A stretch of 60,023 bases of DNA. Source: Nitrospira sp. (GTDB taxonomy: Bacteria > Nitrospirota > Nitrospiria > Nitrospirales > Nitrospiraceae). Location: contig JAHBWO010000006.1 of NCBI GenBank assembly GCA_019636945.1, forward strand, positions 1-60,023, given 5' to 3'. Below are positions 43,557 through 51,858 of this stretch, one piece after another (position 1 is the first letter of the stretch; every line of letters starts with the position of its first letter). The notes under the pieces are model-generated. The model did not search any database. It saw only the letters and a program-made list of their open reading frames with translations, and was not told the origin of the DNA. The position numbers were made by a program, and so were the translations under genes.

Positions 43557-44851
43557 AAGCCGCCGATGCCATGAACGGATTGACCCAACTTCATGAGGCG
43601 CAACGGATTGTGTTGGATGCGACGCCGGTGTTGGGAGTTGAAAAAGTCTCGATTTTGGATGTCTTGGGTCGTGTGCTGGGCGAAAACATCGTTGCGGAGC
43701 GAGACAATCCTCCGTGGGACAATTCAGCCATGGATGGGTTTGCGGTGAGATGGGAAGATATCAAGCAGGAGCATGCCATCCAGAAGCCGGTGACTCTCTC
43801 GATTATCGAAGATGTTCCCGCTGGGACGATGCCGACGAAGACGGTCGGCCCTGGTGAGGCGATCCGGATCATGACCGGTGCGCCGATGCCCCGAGGAGCG
43901 GATACGGTGCTCAAGGTCGAAGACACCGAACCCACACCGACGTCCGTACGTGTGTTGAAGCCTGAACCGAAGGGTGCCAATATCAGACCGCAAGGTGAGG
44001 ACGTCAAAAAAGGCGACTGCATGATCGCACAGGGGACGAGAATTCGCCCCGGTGAAGCGGGGATGCTCGCGATCCTTGCCAAATCCTTGGTATTCGCTTA
44101 TCAGCGACCTCGCGTGGCGATCCTGTCGACCGGTGATGAATTGGCCGATTTGGATGAACGGTTCAGTGATGGGAAGATCATTAACTCGAATAGTTATGGG
44201 ATTGCCGCGGCTGTCCAGGAAGCCGGAGGGGTTCCGCTCTTGCTCGGTATTGCCCGCGACACACCGGCCGCCCTCAAGGAAAAGATTTCGCAGGGGTTGA
44301 ATGCCGATATCCTGGTTCTGTCCGGCGGGGTGTCGATGGGTGATTATGATTTCACCAAAGCGGTCTTCCGCGAGCTCGGGGCCGAGATGAATTTTTGGAA
44401 ACTTGCCATCAGACCTGGGCAACCCTTGGCATTTGGTTTGATCAAGGGCAAGTTGGCTTTTGGCCTCCCTGGCAATCCCGTGTCCTCCATGGTGACGTTC
44501 GAGCAGCTCGTGCGACCGGCGCTACAGAAGATGAGCGGCTGTCGGACCTACGGACGACCGGTACTACAGGCTATCTTTCAGGAGACTTTTTCCAAACGCA
44601 GGGATCGGCGGCATTTCTTGCGCGGGATCCTGACACGAGAAGAGGGTGTCTTCAAGGTTCGAACGACTGGTGACCAGGGATCCGGTATTCTGACCTCAAT
44701 GGTCAAAGCCAACTGTCTCATTGATGTGCCGATTGAAATCGAGCGGCTGAATCCTGGCGACGAGGTCACGGTCCAACTATTGAGCGGGGAATCTTGGCCG
44801 ACCACCATCGAGCGTCCACACTCCGGTGGACAACGCCTCTCCTGTTGTTAG
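43553..44851 (+). CDS. moeA: Molybdopterin molybdenumtransferase MoeA
   Basis: 432 residues, GTG start inside the previous stop. Motifs: DNPPWDNSAMDGFAVR (~44), RIMTGAPMPRGADTV, the MoCF-like LSTGDELADL and VLSGGVSMGDYDF, and GLPGNPVSSMVTF. It inserts molybdate into adenylated molybdopterin. A C-terminal domain IV is present (~350-420). It pairs with mobB just downstream for making the molybdopterin-dinucleotide cofactor. Confidence 0.95.
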   Translation: MKAADAMNGLTQLHEAQRIVLDATPVLGVEKVSILDVLGRVLGENIVAERDNPPWDNSAMDGFAVRWEDIKQEHAIQKPVTLSIIEDVPAGTMPTKTVGPGEAIRIMTGAPMPRGADTVLKVEDTEPTPTSVRVLKPEPKGANIRPQGEDVKKGDCMIAQGTRIRPGEAGMLAILAKSLVFAYQRPRVAILSTGDELADLDERFSDGKIINSNSYGIAAAVQEAGGVPLLLGIARDTPAALKEKISQGLNADILVLSGGVSMGDYDFTKAVFRELGAEMNFWKLAIRPGQPLAFGLIKGKLAFGLPGNPVSSMVTFEQLVRPALQKMSGCRTYGRPVLQAIFQETFSKRRDRRHFLRGILTREEGVFKVRTTGDQGSGILTSMVKANCLIDVPIEIERLNPGDEVTVQLLSGESWPTTIERPHSGGQRLSCC

Positions 44852-44861
44852 AGAAACAAGG

Positions 44862-44924
44862 AGTCACTAGTCACTGGAGTAGAGAGTTTCGTCGTTGCCA
44901 ATGACGAGTGACCGATGACCAATC
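44862..44924 (+). repeat. Degenerate 7-bp tandem repeat between moeA and mobB
   Basis: Nine 7-mers in phase: agtcact, agtcact, ggagtag, agagttt, cgtcgtt, gccaatg, acgagtg, accgatg, accaatc. It fills the gap and would encode the first residues of mobB if the earlier ATG (44915) were used. The first and last parts are partly complementary (agtcact / agtg-accgatg), so a hairpin is possible. Confidence 0.65.
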
Positions 44925-44929
44925 ACTAT

Positions 44930-45448
44930 ATGTCCATTCCGATCGTGTCTTTTATTGGTCGCTCGAATAGCGGGAAGACCACGTTAATTGAGCGTGTCAT
45001 CCCCGAACTCGTGAAGGCCGGCTACCGCGTGGCGACCGTCAAACATGCAGGCCACGGGTTCGATCTCGACACGGAGGGTAAGGATAGTTGGCGTCATAAA
45101 CGCGCCGGTGCCAGCAGTGTGATCGTCGTGTCGAAGGGAAGCCTGGCGCTGTTTGCCGATGTATCCGAACAGCTCAAGGTCGAAGAGGTCCGAGACCGTT
45201 TCTTGGATCGCTCGTATGATCTCATCATCGCAGAGGGATGGAAGAGTGAGGGCTATCCCAAGATCATCGTGGTGCGCGATCAATTGGGCGAAATTTCCTA
45301 TTCGTCCGATGGTCTTCTCGCGGTGGTCTCCGACAAACCGATTAATCAGCCGGTACCTGTGCTGCATCTGGACGATATCGCCGGTGTGGCTGCGCTCTTG
45401 ATTCGGCAGTTTCCGCTTCGGCGCCGGGAGCATGAGCTGGACGTCTAG
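44930..45448 (+). CDS. mobB: Molybdopterin-guanine dinucleotide biosynthesis protein MobB
   Basis: 172 residues from the ATG at 44930; the ATG at 44915 would add five repeat-encoded residues. P-loop FIGRSNSGKTTLIE near the start, then VATVKHAGHGFDLD and a Walker B-like LIIAEGWKSEGYPK, all typical for MobB, a GTPase that helps attach GMP to molybdopterin. Its end overlaps the cytochrome gene by 17 bp, so they are co-translated. mobA is not in the window. Confidence 0.92.
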   Translation: MSIPIVSFIGRSNSGKTTLIERVIPELVKAGYRVATVKHAGHGFDLDTEGKDSWRHKRAGASSVIVVSKGSLALFADVSEQLKVEEVRDRFLDRSYDLIIAEGWKSEGYPKIIVVRDQLGEISYSSDGLLAVVSDKPINQPVPVLHLDDIAGVAALLIRQFPLRRREHELDV

Positions 45449-46142
45449 GACCACGATTGCATTGGCCGTCATGGTCGGAGCAGTCGCTCTGGCGGGGATT
45501 GCGATTCCCTTGACCGATCACCCCGAGTTTTGTGCCGGATGCCACACCATTGCCCCTTCCTACAAGAGCTGGGCAAAGTCCTCCCATAGAGATGTCGGTT
45601 GTGTCGCGTGCCATGTGCGGCCCGGTCTTCATGGTTGGTTGATCGACAAGGTTTGGGCTGGTGCGAGAGATGTTGCTATCACCCTTGTGGGAACTCCGAC
45701 GGAGGCGCACAATCTGAAAGCGACGGTGGATTCTGGAGTCTGTCTGAGTTGTCATCGACACATCCTTCGGGTCTCGGAAATTGCCTCCCGTGATCTTCCG
45801 CTACCGGTCAAGGAGGTAGGGCTGGTCGTGAGTCATCGCCGACATATGGAGGCCTTCACGGTTCGTGGGCAGGGGGAAGGCTGCACGACCTGCCATGCCG
45901 GTGTCGTGCATGATGAACCGAGCAAGGGCTACCCTATCGTGATTCCTCGTGGCCATGTGTCTGCCGACAGTAAGCCCTGGTATCCATCCCATCCCGAAGG
46001 GTCAGCCCTTCGCACCAGAGCCCTCAACGACTGTTTTCGCTGCCATGATGGAAAGGCTCAGTATGGAGGCACGGTGTTGGACAGACAGTGTGGGACGTGC
46101 CATCTTTCAGACAGGATCAGCGGCGCCTTGTTGTTCGATTGA
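45432..46142 (+). CDS. Six-haem NapC/NirT-like cytochrome c
   Basis: 236 residues. One N-terminal membrane helix (TTIALAVMVGAVALAGIAIP) then six CxxCH haem sites: CAGCH (34), CVACH (57), CLSCH, CTTCH, CFRCH and CGTCH. The DHPEFCAGCHTI start matches NapC/NirT quinol dehydrogenases, which usually bind four haems, so this is an enlarged version. Expected to oxidise quinol and pass electrons to periplasmic partners. It sits between mobB and an ABC exporter. Confidence 0.85.
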   Translation: MSWTSRTTIALAVMVGAVALAGIAIPLTDHPEFCAGCHTIAPSYKSWAKSSHRDVGCVACHVRPGLHGWLIDKVWAGARDVAITLVGTPTEAHNLKATVDSGVCLSCHRHILRVSEIASRDLPLPVKEVGLVVSHRRHMEAFTVRGQGEGCTTCHAGVVHDEPSKGYPIVIPRGHVSADSKPWYPSHPEGSALRTRALNDCFRCHDGKAQYGGTVLDRQCGTCHLSDRISGALLFD

Positions 46143-46155
46143 CTGTACTGACGTG

Positions 46156-46911
46156 ATGAGTTTAATGGTGAATCCTGTTTTGAAGGTCTCACAATTGACG
46201 AAGCGCTTCAGCGATTTTACGGCGGTGGATGGCGTGTCGTTCGAGATGCGTCCTGGAGAAATCCTTGGATTGTTGGGACCCAATGGAGCCGGTAAGACGA
46301 CCACGATTCAGATGTTACTGGGATTAGTCACACCGACCTCGGGATCCATCGAGGTATTCGGCCTGGATCTGTCCACTCACCGGGAGGAGATTCTGCAGCA
46401 AGTCAACTTTTCGTCCACCTACATCTCGATGCCGCAAGCGCTGACGGTCGAGGAGAATCTCTGGGTGGTGGCGAGGTTATATGGACTATCCGACATCGCA
46501 CAGCGGATCGACAAGGTGGTCAGAAAGCTGGAGATGGAAGAGTTTCGACGGAAAGTGACCCGGAAGTTGTCATCCGGGCAGATGACCAGGCTGGCGTTGG
46601 CCAAGGCCATTCTCACGGAGCCACGCATCCTCTTTCTTGACGAACCGACCGCAAGTTTAGATCCCGATGTGGCGTACAAGATCAGGGCTTTGTTAAAAGA
46701 TGAGCAGCGATCGTCAGGCCTGAGCATTCTGTACACGTCTCATAATATGCGGGAGATGGAAGAAATGTCAGACCGCATTGTGTTTCTCCAGCGTGGACGG
46801 CTGGTGGCTGAGGGAACGGCGCAGGCGATCGTGGATCGGTTCGGGCAGACAGATCTCGAGGAGGTTTTTCTGAAGTTGGCACGGGAATCAACGGCTTCTT
46901 TGTCATCATGA
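46156..46911 (+). CDS. ABC transporter ATP-binding protein
   Basis: 251 residues from ATG 46156; the longer frame to 45949 overlaps the cytochrome gene. Walker A GLLGPNGAGKTTTIQM (~38), signature LSSGQMTRLALAKA, Walker B ILFLDEPTASLDPD and a switch His in YTSHNMREMEE, all intact. It belongs to the drug/antigen-export (NodI/CcmA-like) group. Partner permease is at 47315, with a small membrane protein between them. The substrate is unknown. Confidence 0.88.
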   Translation: MSLMVNPVLKVSQLTKRFSDFTAVDGVSFEMRPGEILGLLGPNGAGKTTTIQMLLGLVTPTSGSIEVFGLDLSTHREEILQQVNFSSTYISMPQALTVEENLWVVARLYGLSDIAQRIDKVVRKLEMEEFRRKVTRKLSSGQMTRLALAKAILTEPRILFLDEPTASLDPDVAYKIRALLKDEQRSSGLSILYTSHNMREMEEMSDRIVFLQRGRLVAEGTAQAIVDRFGQTDLEEVFLKLARESTASLSS

Positions 46912-47318
46912 TACATCCGCTCATCGAGTTCGTCCTGGGGTTTGTCATGGGGGGATTGGTCGTCAGCGCGGCCTGGGGATTGTTTTGGTTAGGGGTGAGT
47001 CTGATAGGCCGAGGCCGAGGGACCTGCGGGTGGCCGGTTGTGTTGAAAAGCATGGCCGCAGGAGTGGTTCCTCTCTCATTGGTGGGAGTGCTTCTCTGGT
47101 GGCTGGGAGGAACGGTGAGCATGACACTGGTGTTCGGAGCTGGTCTCATAGGTATGCCGACGGTGCTATTCGGGCTCTGGATGCGACGGATGCCTGATGG
47201 ACGACGGGCAGGGACACATATGGTTGCGGGAGTCAGACAGTTGATGGCGGAGCTTCTCGGGATGCAGCAGGGATGCGGCGGCTGCCACCATGAGCACAAG
47301 CATGAGACGTGCGGATGA
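46908..47318 (+). CDS. Small membrane protein with Cys/His-rich tail
   Basis: 136 residues. Three hydrophobic segments (FVLGFVMGGLVVSAAWGLFW, MAAGVVPLSLVGVLLWWLGG, MTLVFGAGLIGMPTVLFGLW) and a short C-terminal tail containing CGGCHHEHKHETCG. The tail carries a CxxCH haem-attachment motif and a metal-binding-like run of His. It overlaps the ATPase gene by 4 bp and the permease gene by 4 bp, so it is a dedicated part of the exporter. I do not recognise the family. A metal sensor or haem-bearing accessory is possible. Confidence 0.6.
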   Translation: MIHPLIEFVLGFVMGGLVVSAAWGLFWLGVSLIGRGRGTCGWPVVLKSMAAGVVPLSLVGVLLWWLGGTVSMTLVFGAGLIGMPTVLFGLWMRRMPDGRRAGTHMVAGVRQLMAELLGMQQGCGGCHHEHKHETCG

Positions 47319-48106
47319 AACTTCATCGTGTCACGGCGCTGATCTTCAGGCATCTGTATCTCTATCGGAGAAGTTTGCCGCGGATCATGGAGATTTTCTA
47401 CTGGCCGTTTCTCGATCTCGTGATTTGGGGATTCATCACGTTGTACCTTGCACGGTACCAGCCACAGCTTCCTGGGTTCGTGACCTTCTTCTTGGGGGCG
47501 CTCATCCTCTGGGATATCCTGTTCCGTGCGCAGCAGGGGATTACGATCACATTTCTCGAAGAGCTTTGGGCGCGCAATCTCATGAATTTGTTTGCGAGCC
47601 CGCTGAAGCCGAGTGAATTTCTTGTGGCGACGATGGCGATGAGCATCATGAAGGTCACGGCGGTTTCGATCGTCATGGCGGCCTGCGCCCTTGCTTTTTA
47701 TTCGTATAACGTACTGATGATCGGTTTGTGGCTCGGTCCATTCGTATTGAACCTTGTTGTGACCGGCTGGATCATCGGCGTGTTTACCACGTCGCTCATT
47801 ATGCGATTTGGGCAGGAAGCAGAGGTCCTGGCTTGGAGCATGGTCTTCCTATTTCAGCCCATCTCCTGCGTCTTCTATCCGCTGGAGGTCTTGCCGGCCT
47901 GGCTTCAGGGAATCGCGTGGGTGAACCCGGCTGCACATATTTTCGAGGGGATGCGGGCTGTGCTCACGACGGGACAGGCTCCCCTCGGCGATCTGGCCTG
48001 GGCGGTTGGGCTCAATGGGGTGCTGGTGATTGGTGTGGTCGGCTGGTTTTACCGAACAATGGCGTACTGTAAAGATCAAGGGCTTTTGGTTCGAGTTGGG
48101 GAGTAA
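47315..48106 (+). CDS. ABC-2 type transporter permease
   Basis: 263 residues starting at the ATG overlapping the previous stop (GTG 47309 is possible). Six membrane segments, with the ABC-2 signature region (FQPISCVFYPLEVLPAWLQG, WVNPAAHIFEGMRA). It pairs with the ATPase at 46156 in a NodJ/Ccm-like arrangement. Last gene of the mobB-cytochrome-exporter run. Substrate could be a lipid-linked sugar, haem or drug; nothing in the sequence decides. Confidence 0.82.
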   Translation: MKLHRVTALIFRHLYLYRRSLPRIMEIFYWPFLDLVIWGFITLYLARYQPQLPGFVTFFLGALILWDILFRAQQGITITFLEELWARNLMNLFASPLKPSEFLVATMAMSIMKVTAVSIVMAACALAFYSYNVLMIGLWLGPFVLNLVVTGWIIGVFTTSLIMRFGQEAEVLAWSMVFLFQPISCVFYPLEVLPAWLQGIAWVNPAAHIFEGMRAVLTTGQAPLGDLAWAVGLNGVLVIGVVGWFYRTMAYCKDQGLLVRVGE

Positions 48107-48331
48107 GGTTGTAATCGGCAAAGCGCTATGCTACTGTAGCTCTGACTCGTATCGCCCTGGGCCTCGCGGTACTGAGTGACTATCAGAGAAGGCCCACAAT
48201 GTCGATGTTGCCTTGTCCGGGAATCTTGTCGGAAGTCAGACCTAAGCCGCTGCATCGATCGCGTCTTCGGCCCGCTCCTTCCCCGTTCCTCGTGCTCAAG
48301 ACAATGTCATTATCCTAAAGGAGGAACCCCA
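48107..48331 (+). promoter_or_regulatory. Leader region of the RNA-binding protein gene
   Basis: About 225 bp without a gene. It ends in a strong ribosome binding site (aaaggagg, 48317 onward). A long leader before a small RRM protein resembles cold-inducible genes, where the leader controls translation, but no cold-box is recognised. Confidence 0.35.
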
Positions 48332-48670
48332 ATGGGTTCGAAGATCTATGTCGGTGGGTTGCCCTACTCGGCGACCGAGCAGCAATTGAGTGACTTATTC
48401 GCAGCGCATGGTGCAGTCGCCTCTGCGCGCATCATTACGGATAAGTTCACCGGGCAATCCCGGGGATTCGGCTTCGTGGAAATGTCGTCGGATGCCGAAG
48501 CTCAAGCTGCCATCACGGCACTCAACGGGTCAGAAATGGGTGGCCGGACTCTTACAGTCAATGAAGCACGTCCCCAGGAACCGCGGACCGGTGGTGGCGG
48601 TGGCGGGCGTGGTGGATTCGGTGGAGGCGGCGGTCGCAGTGGAGGCGGTGGAAAGCGTGATCGCTGGTAA
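48332..48670 (+). CDS. Glycine-rich RRM RNA-binding protein
   Basis: 112 residues starting from ATG 48332 after aaaggagg. One RNA-recognition motif: RNP2 IYVGGLPYSA near the start and RNP1 GQSRGFGFVEM (~42-52), then a C-terminal Gly/Arg tail. This is the cyanobacterial/proteobacterial-type RRM protein (Rbp). It binds RNA and likely acts as a cold or stress RNA chaperone. Terminator directly downstream, so single-gene transcription. Confidence 0.92.
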   Translation: MGSKIYVGGLPYSATEQQLSDLFAAHGAVASARIITDKFTGQSRGFGFVEMSSDAEAQAAITALNGSEMGGRTLTVNEARPQEPRTGGGGGGRGGFGGGGGRSGGGGKRDRW

Positions 48671-48694
48671 GTAATCGGTTCCAGACATTGGACG

Positions 48695-48730
48695 GAGGGG
48701 CTGCCATACATGATGGCAGCCCCTCTTTTT
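48695..48730 (+). terminator. Rho-independent terminator of the RRM gene
   Basis: A perfect 13-bp stem (gaggggctgccat) around loop acatg, followed by ttttt. Strong and unidirectional in favour of the plus strand. Confidence 0.92.
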
Positions 48731-48797
48731 ATTTGGGTGAAGGGATACGCGTACTGCATTGCGGGGTTCCAATGGCGGCCAGGGCACGTGTGGGATC

Positions 48798-49460
48798 ATG
48801 AATGGAATGTCATCAACGTCAACGTCTGACGACATCAACACATTTTCATTTCAGAGGAGTCCGGTATTGGTCGTTGAAAACTTCTGGTCCGCCGAAGAGC
48901 GACAGTTTTTTCGCGACCGGATGACTCAAGCGGCCTGGAAAAGTCTCTCTGATCTTCCCAATGTGCGAGAAGACTTTCCCCAATCGGGAAACTGGGCGAA
49001 AGCAGAAATCGGTCCTCCGGAAGGGCAACGGTTGTTATCGCGGGTTCAGTTTCCGTTCATCCAAGACTACATCGAGTCCTTTTCCGGTATCATCGGACGG
49101 CATCTGGGATTCAGCTACTATTCCTACTCGGCTGGCGATTGCCTCCTCACTCATGATGATACGGATCAGGGCCGGCCTATCGCTGGGCGTCGGACTCTGC
49201 AACGCAGGATCGCCCTGGTCACCTATTTTCATGAGGAATGGCAGCCGGATTGGGGAGGAGAATTGATCATCTATGCGACGCGAACAGGGGAGCACACTGC
49301 CAAGCCTGACCTTGTTCCCACACATTGTATCGAGCCGCGTCCGGGATCGTTGGTGATGTTTACCGTCCCTCGATTCCATCGAGTGTGTCGAGTAGATGCC
49401 ACGGCTGGGCAGCATCGGCGCTTATCGATTGCGGGATGGTTTATGACGGAACATGACTAG
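48798..49460 (+). CDS. 2-oxoglutarate/Fe(II) oxygenase-like protein
   Basis: 220 residues, a prolyl-hydroxylase-type double-stranded beta-helix. The iron ligands would be His/Asp in LLTHDDTDQ (~118) and a distal His in TVPRFHRVCRV (~195), with the RRLSIAGWFMT Arg binding 2-oxoglutarate. The central WGGELIIYAT strand is also typical. Substrate is unknown; protein or amino-acid hydroxylation is plausible. Start uncertain between 48798 and 48807. Confidence 0.75.
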   Translation: MNGMSSTSTSDDINTFSFQRSPVLVVENFWSAEERQFFRDRMTQAAWKSLSDLPNVREDFPQSGNWAKAEIGPPEGQRLLSRVQFPFIQDYIESFSGIIGRHLGFSYYSYSAGDCLLTHDDTDQGRPIAGRRTLQRRIALVTYFHEEWQPDWGGELIIYATRTGEHTAKPDLVPTHCIEPRPGSLVMFTVPRFHRVCRVDATAGQHRRLSIAGWFMTEHD

Positions 49461-49554
49461 CAGCGTAACAGGCGGAGACTAAGATTCAGTCGGAGAGAGT
49501 TCGATGCGCGTTGTTAAATTTGAACCTCGGCCTTCCCCTTAGCCTGGGCCGGGT

Positions 49555-50046
49555 CTAACCAAACCATTCGGCATCATTTGCAGCACGGGCAGGTTGTTCC
49601 ACTCCAAGGGGCGTTGCCGGTTGGGCGAGTACGTTTTTTACCAGCGCGAGCAGACGATCACGTTCGAACGGCTTCGCCAGAAATGGAAGCGTTCCTCGTT
49701 TGATCCCGTGCCCTGCAAGCTCTTTATCGGGATTCCCTGACATAAGAATGATGCGAAGTGCGCTCCGAATTCTGGTCGCTCGCACGGCTAGTTCAAGGCC
49801 ATTGACGTGCGGGAATTGATTCGAAGCAGAGGCAATTTGAAATCCCGGAGGAGGCAACACCAGGTCTGTCAGAAGAAGATCGATCGATCCCGTGTGTTGC
49901 GTACAGATCTTTAGCGCTTCCGAGCTGCCGTCGGTCCCCAGAACAGCATATCCGGCTTCTTCTAGAAACGCCTTGCAAAGGTTTACGATCGGAAGATCGT
50001 CGTCAACAATAAGAATCGTCGGTGGTTGTGCTTGTCTATCCGTCAT
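49555..50046 (-). CDS. Single-domain response regulator receiver protein
   Basis: 163 residues. Acidic pocket DDD (15-17), phospho-acceptor Asp61 in LLLTDLVLP, then Lys in FLAKPFERDR (~131). A 16-residue insertion (PPPGFQIASASNQFPH) follows the Asp61 loop, which is unusual. No output domain is present, so it may shuttle phosphate or act by protein contact. No histidine kinase is adjacent. The start has agagga 5 nt upstream. Confidence 0.85.
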   Translation of the reverse strand: MTDRQAQPPTILIVDDDLPIVNLCKAFLEEAGYAVLGTDGSSEALKICTQHTGSIDLLLTDLVLPPPGFQIASASNQFPHVNGLELAVRATRIRSALRIILMSGNPDKELAGHGIKRGTLPFLAKPFERDRLLALVKNVLAQPATPLGVEQPARAANDAEWFG

Positions 50047-50203
50047 GTGCGTCCTCTACGGTCTCAGGCCATCATAGTCCCGTCCATGCGATAGGGCGAG
50101 AGAAACCGATGTTTTAGCTTGGACTAGCACATTGGGAGAGGCCAAGATTTAATCTGGTGAGTATCCGCTTTAAACGAGGCCATCAGGGAGGGGACGACAC
50201 AGG

Positions 50204-51634
50204 TCATTCGTGACTAGTCCGATTCTTGAGCGTATCTAGTCTGATCTTATCGAGACTGATATGTACTGATTTCTCTTGGGTGACGATCACTGCGCCAGGG
50301 GCCTGTCCTTTAGCTTTCTTCACCCACTTCCTTCTGGTGTAGATGACATCGCCCTTACCGCTTTTTTTTAGGTCGCTATAGAGCAGGGCCAGGGTTGCTG
50401 CATCACGAAGCGTTTCCAATGGAGGATCTGTCCCTTTTTCTAAACGAACGACGACGTGTGATCCGGGCGTTCCACGAGCATGCAGCCAGAGGTCGTCGCT
50501 CTTGGCCAGACCGAACGTGAGTTCATCGTTCTCGCGAGCATTGCGTCCGACGAAGATCGGGAGCCCGTCAGTCGAGGTAAATCGACGAAACGGTCCTCGT
50601 TGCTGAGCAATGGCACGAGCCGTTGGACTGGTGGCGACACGTAGCCAGGGAGAAGGTGTTGCCGGTGGAGTCCAGGTCCCTTGCTCAATTTCGTGAAGCT
50701 CCTGGCGCAGCCGCGCGAGACCGAGTTCGGCTTGTTCAATTCGAGGTGTGAGTTCACGTTCAGCGGCCAGATGTTTGCGATGCTTTCGAAAGTAGTCGTC
50801 CATATTGCCCTGGGGTGATTTCATAGGGTCGAGCGGAATCGTCATCGTGGGGAGTTGGTCATCGAAGTAGTCGGTCACCTCGATCTGATCAGTTCCCTTC
50901 GCGATGGACCCAAGATTGGCTTTGATCAATTCTCCATACCGGGCATAGTCGCGGTAGGCGGCTGCTTTTGCAAGGTCGCTCCGCCAGGCTTCGATCAACC
51001 GTAGTTCTTTCTTCAGGGTTTTCTTAAGAATGCGTAGACGTTCTGTCTTGAGCCGGTCGCCGGCCCGTCCGGATTCCTGTTCACGGTAATAGGTATCGAT
51101 GGCGTCTGAAACAGGATGCCTTCCTCCAACGCACCCAGTGAAGCGGCTAGGTGCCGGTTTCTGTGGGGCATCACCCTGACCTGGTGGTTCATAGGCTTGC
51201 CCGACATTCGTGCATTGGCGAGTGCAATCTCGCAGGATTCGTCGTTCGACATCGAGGACCAAGATATTGGCCTTGGGTCCGGTCAATTCACACATGATCA
51301 CACGAGGTCCGTCCCTGCTGGTCATCTGCAGCTCGACAAGGCGGTCGTTCTCGATCTGATGGATGTCGTCGAGCCTGGCCCCCTGGAAGTGGGCCCGGAG
51401 AAACTGGCAGAAGGGGGGTGGCGTCGGTGGGTTGAGATGGGAACCAGTGGTGAGATGGAGCCGGGCGTTGTTCGGGTCACAGGAGATCAGCAGCCGATGG
51501 GTCTCACCCGGCATTCGAATGTCAAGCACGATCGTGTGAGCGTGTGGTTGATGGATCTTTTGTGTCCAGCCGCCACGTAGGGCTGGAGCAATTTCTGCAA
51601 GAACCAGTGCCAGATCCGTTCTGTTCAGTATCAT
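50204..51634 (-). CDS. rqcH: NFACT-family protein RqcH (Rqc2 homologue)
   Basis: 476 residues. NFACT-N domain at ~1-180, coiled coils around 195-325 and the NFACT-R domain with DDLWLHARGTPGSHVV (~388-403). In bacteria RqcH binds stalled 50S subunits and adds C-terminal alanine tails to nascent chains. The sequence contains Cys-rich pieces (FTGCVGGRHP). Single gene, divergent from the HExxH protein. Confidence 0.88.
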   Translation of the reverse strand: MILNRTDLALVLAEIAPALRGGWTQKIHQPHAHTIVLDIRMPGETHRLLISCDPNNARLHLTTGSHLNPPTPPPFCQFLRAHFQGARLDDIHQIENDRLVELQMTSRDGPRVIMCELTGPKANILVLDVERRILRDCTRQCTNVGQAYEPPGQGDAPQKPAPSRFTGCVGGRHPVSDAIDTYYREQESGRAGDRLKTERLRILKKTLKKELRLIEAWRSDLAKAAAYRDYARYGELIKANLGSIAKGTDQIEVTDYFDDQLPTMTIPLDPMKSPQGNMDDYFRKHRKHLAAERELTPRIEQAELGLARLRQELHEIEQGTWTPPATPSPWLRVATSPTARAIAQQRGPFRRFTSTDGLPIFVGRNARENDELTFGLAKSDDLWLHARGTPGSHVVVRLEKGTDPPLETLRDAATLALLYSDLKKSGKGDVIYTRRKWVKKAKGQAPGAVIVTQEKSVHISLDKIRLDTLKNRTSHE

Positions 51635-51858
51635 GAGAGGTTGTTTCTATTCCCCAGCAGGGCTGGACCGTTGTCGATGTTTCGCCATGCTGAGTAGTAG
51701 GCTACATGTTAAAGCGTGCTGGGGAGGAATATCCAGGGACGACGATGGTTTGCCGGTTTCTGCAGAAAAGAGACAAGGGTAGGTTGCTCAGCTTCGCCCT
51801 TGCACCCACTTTCTTGCTGCGCTAGAGTCCTGCTTACATTGTTCGTTATCGTCTCGCT
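51635..51858. other. Divergent intergenic region between rqcH and the HExxH protein
   Basis: 224 bp. No recognised gene or RiPP-like small peptide is seen. Presumably it holds both promoters, but no clear -35/-10 pair stands out. Confidence 0.4.

Noticed and set aside
45949..46155. N-terminal extension of the ABC ATPase
   Set aside because: Overlaps the cytochrome gene for its whole length and lies before the normal family start at 46156.
48176..48331. N-terminal extension of the RRM protein
   Set aside because: Cys/Arg-rich and without similarity; the ATG at 48332 has a strong ribosome binding site and the RRM begins immediately.
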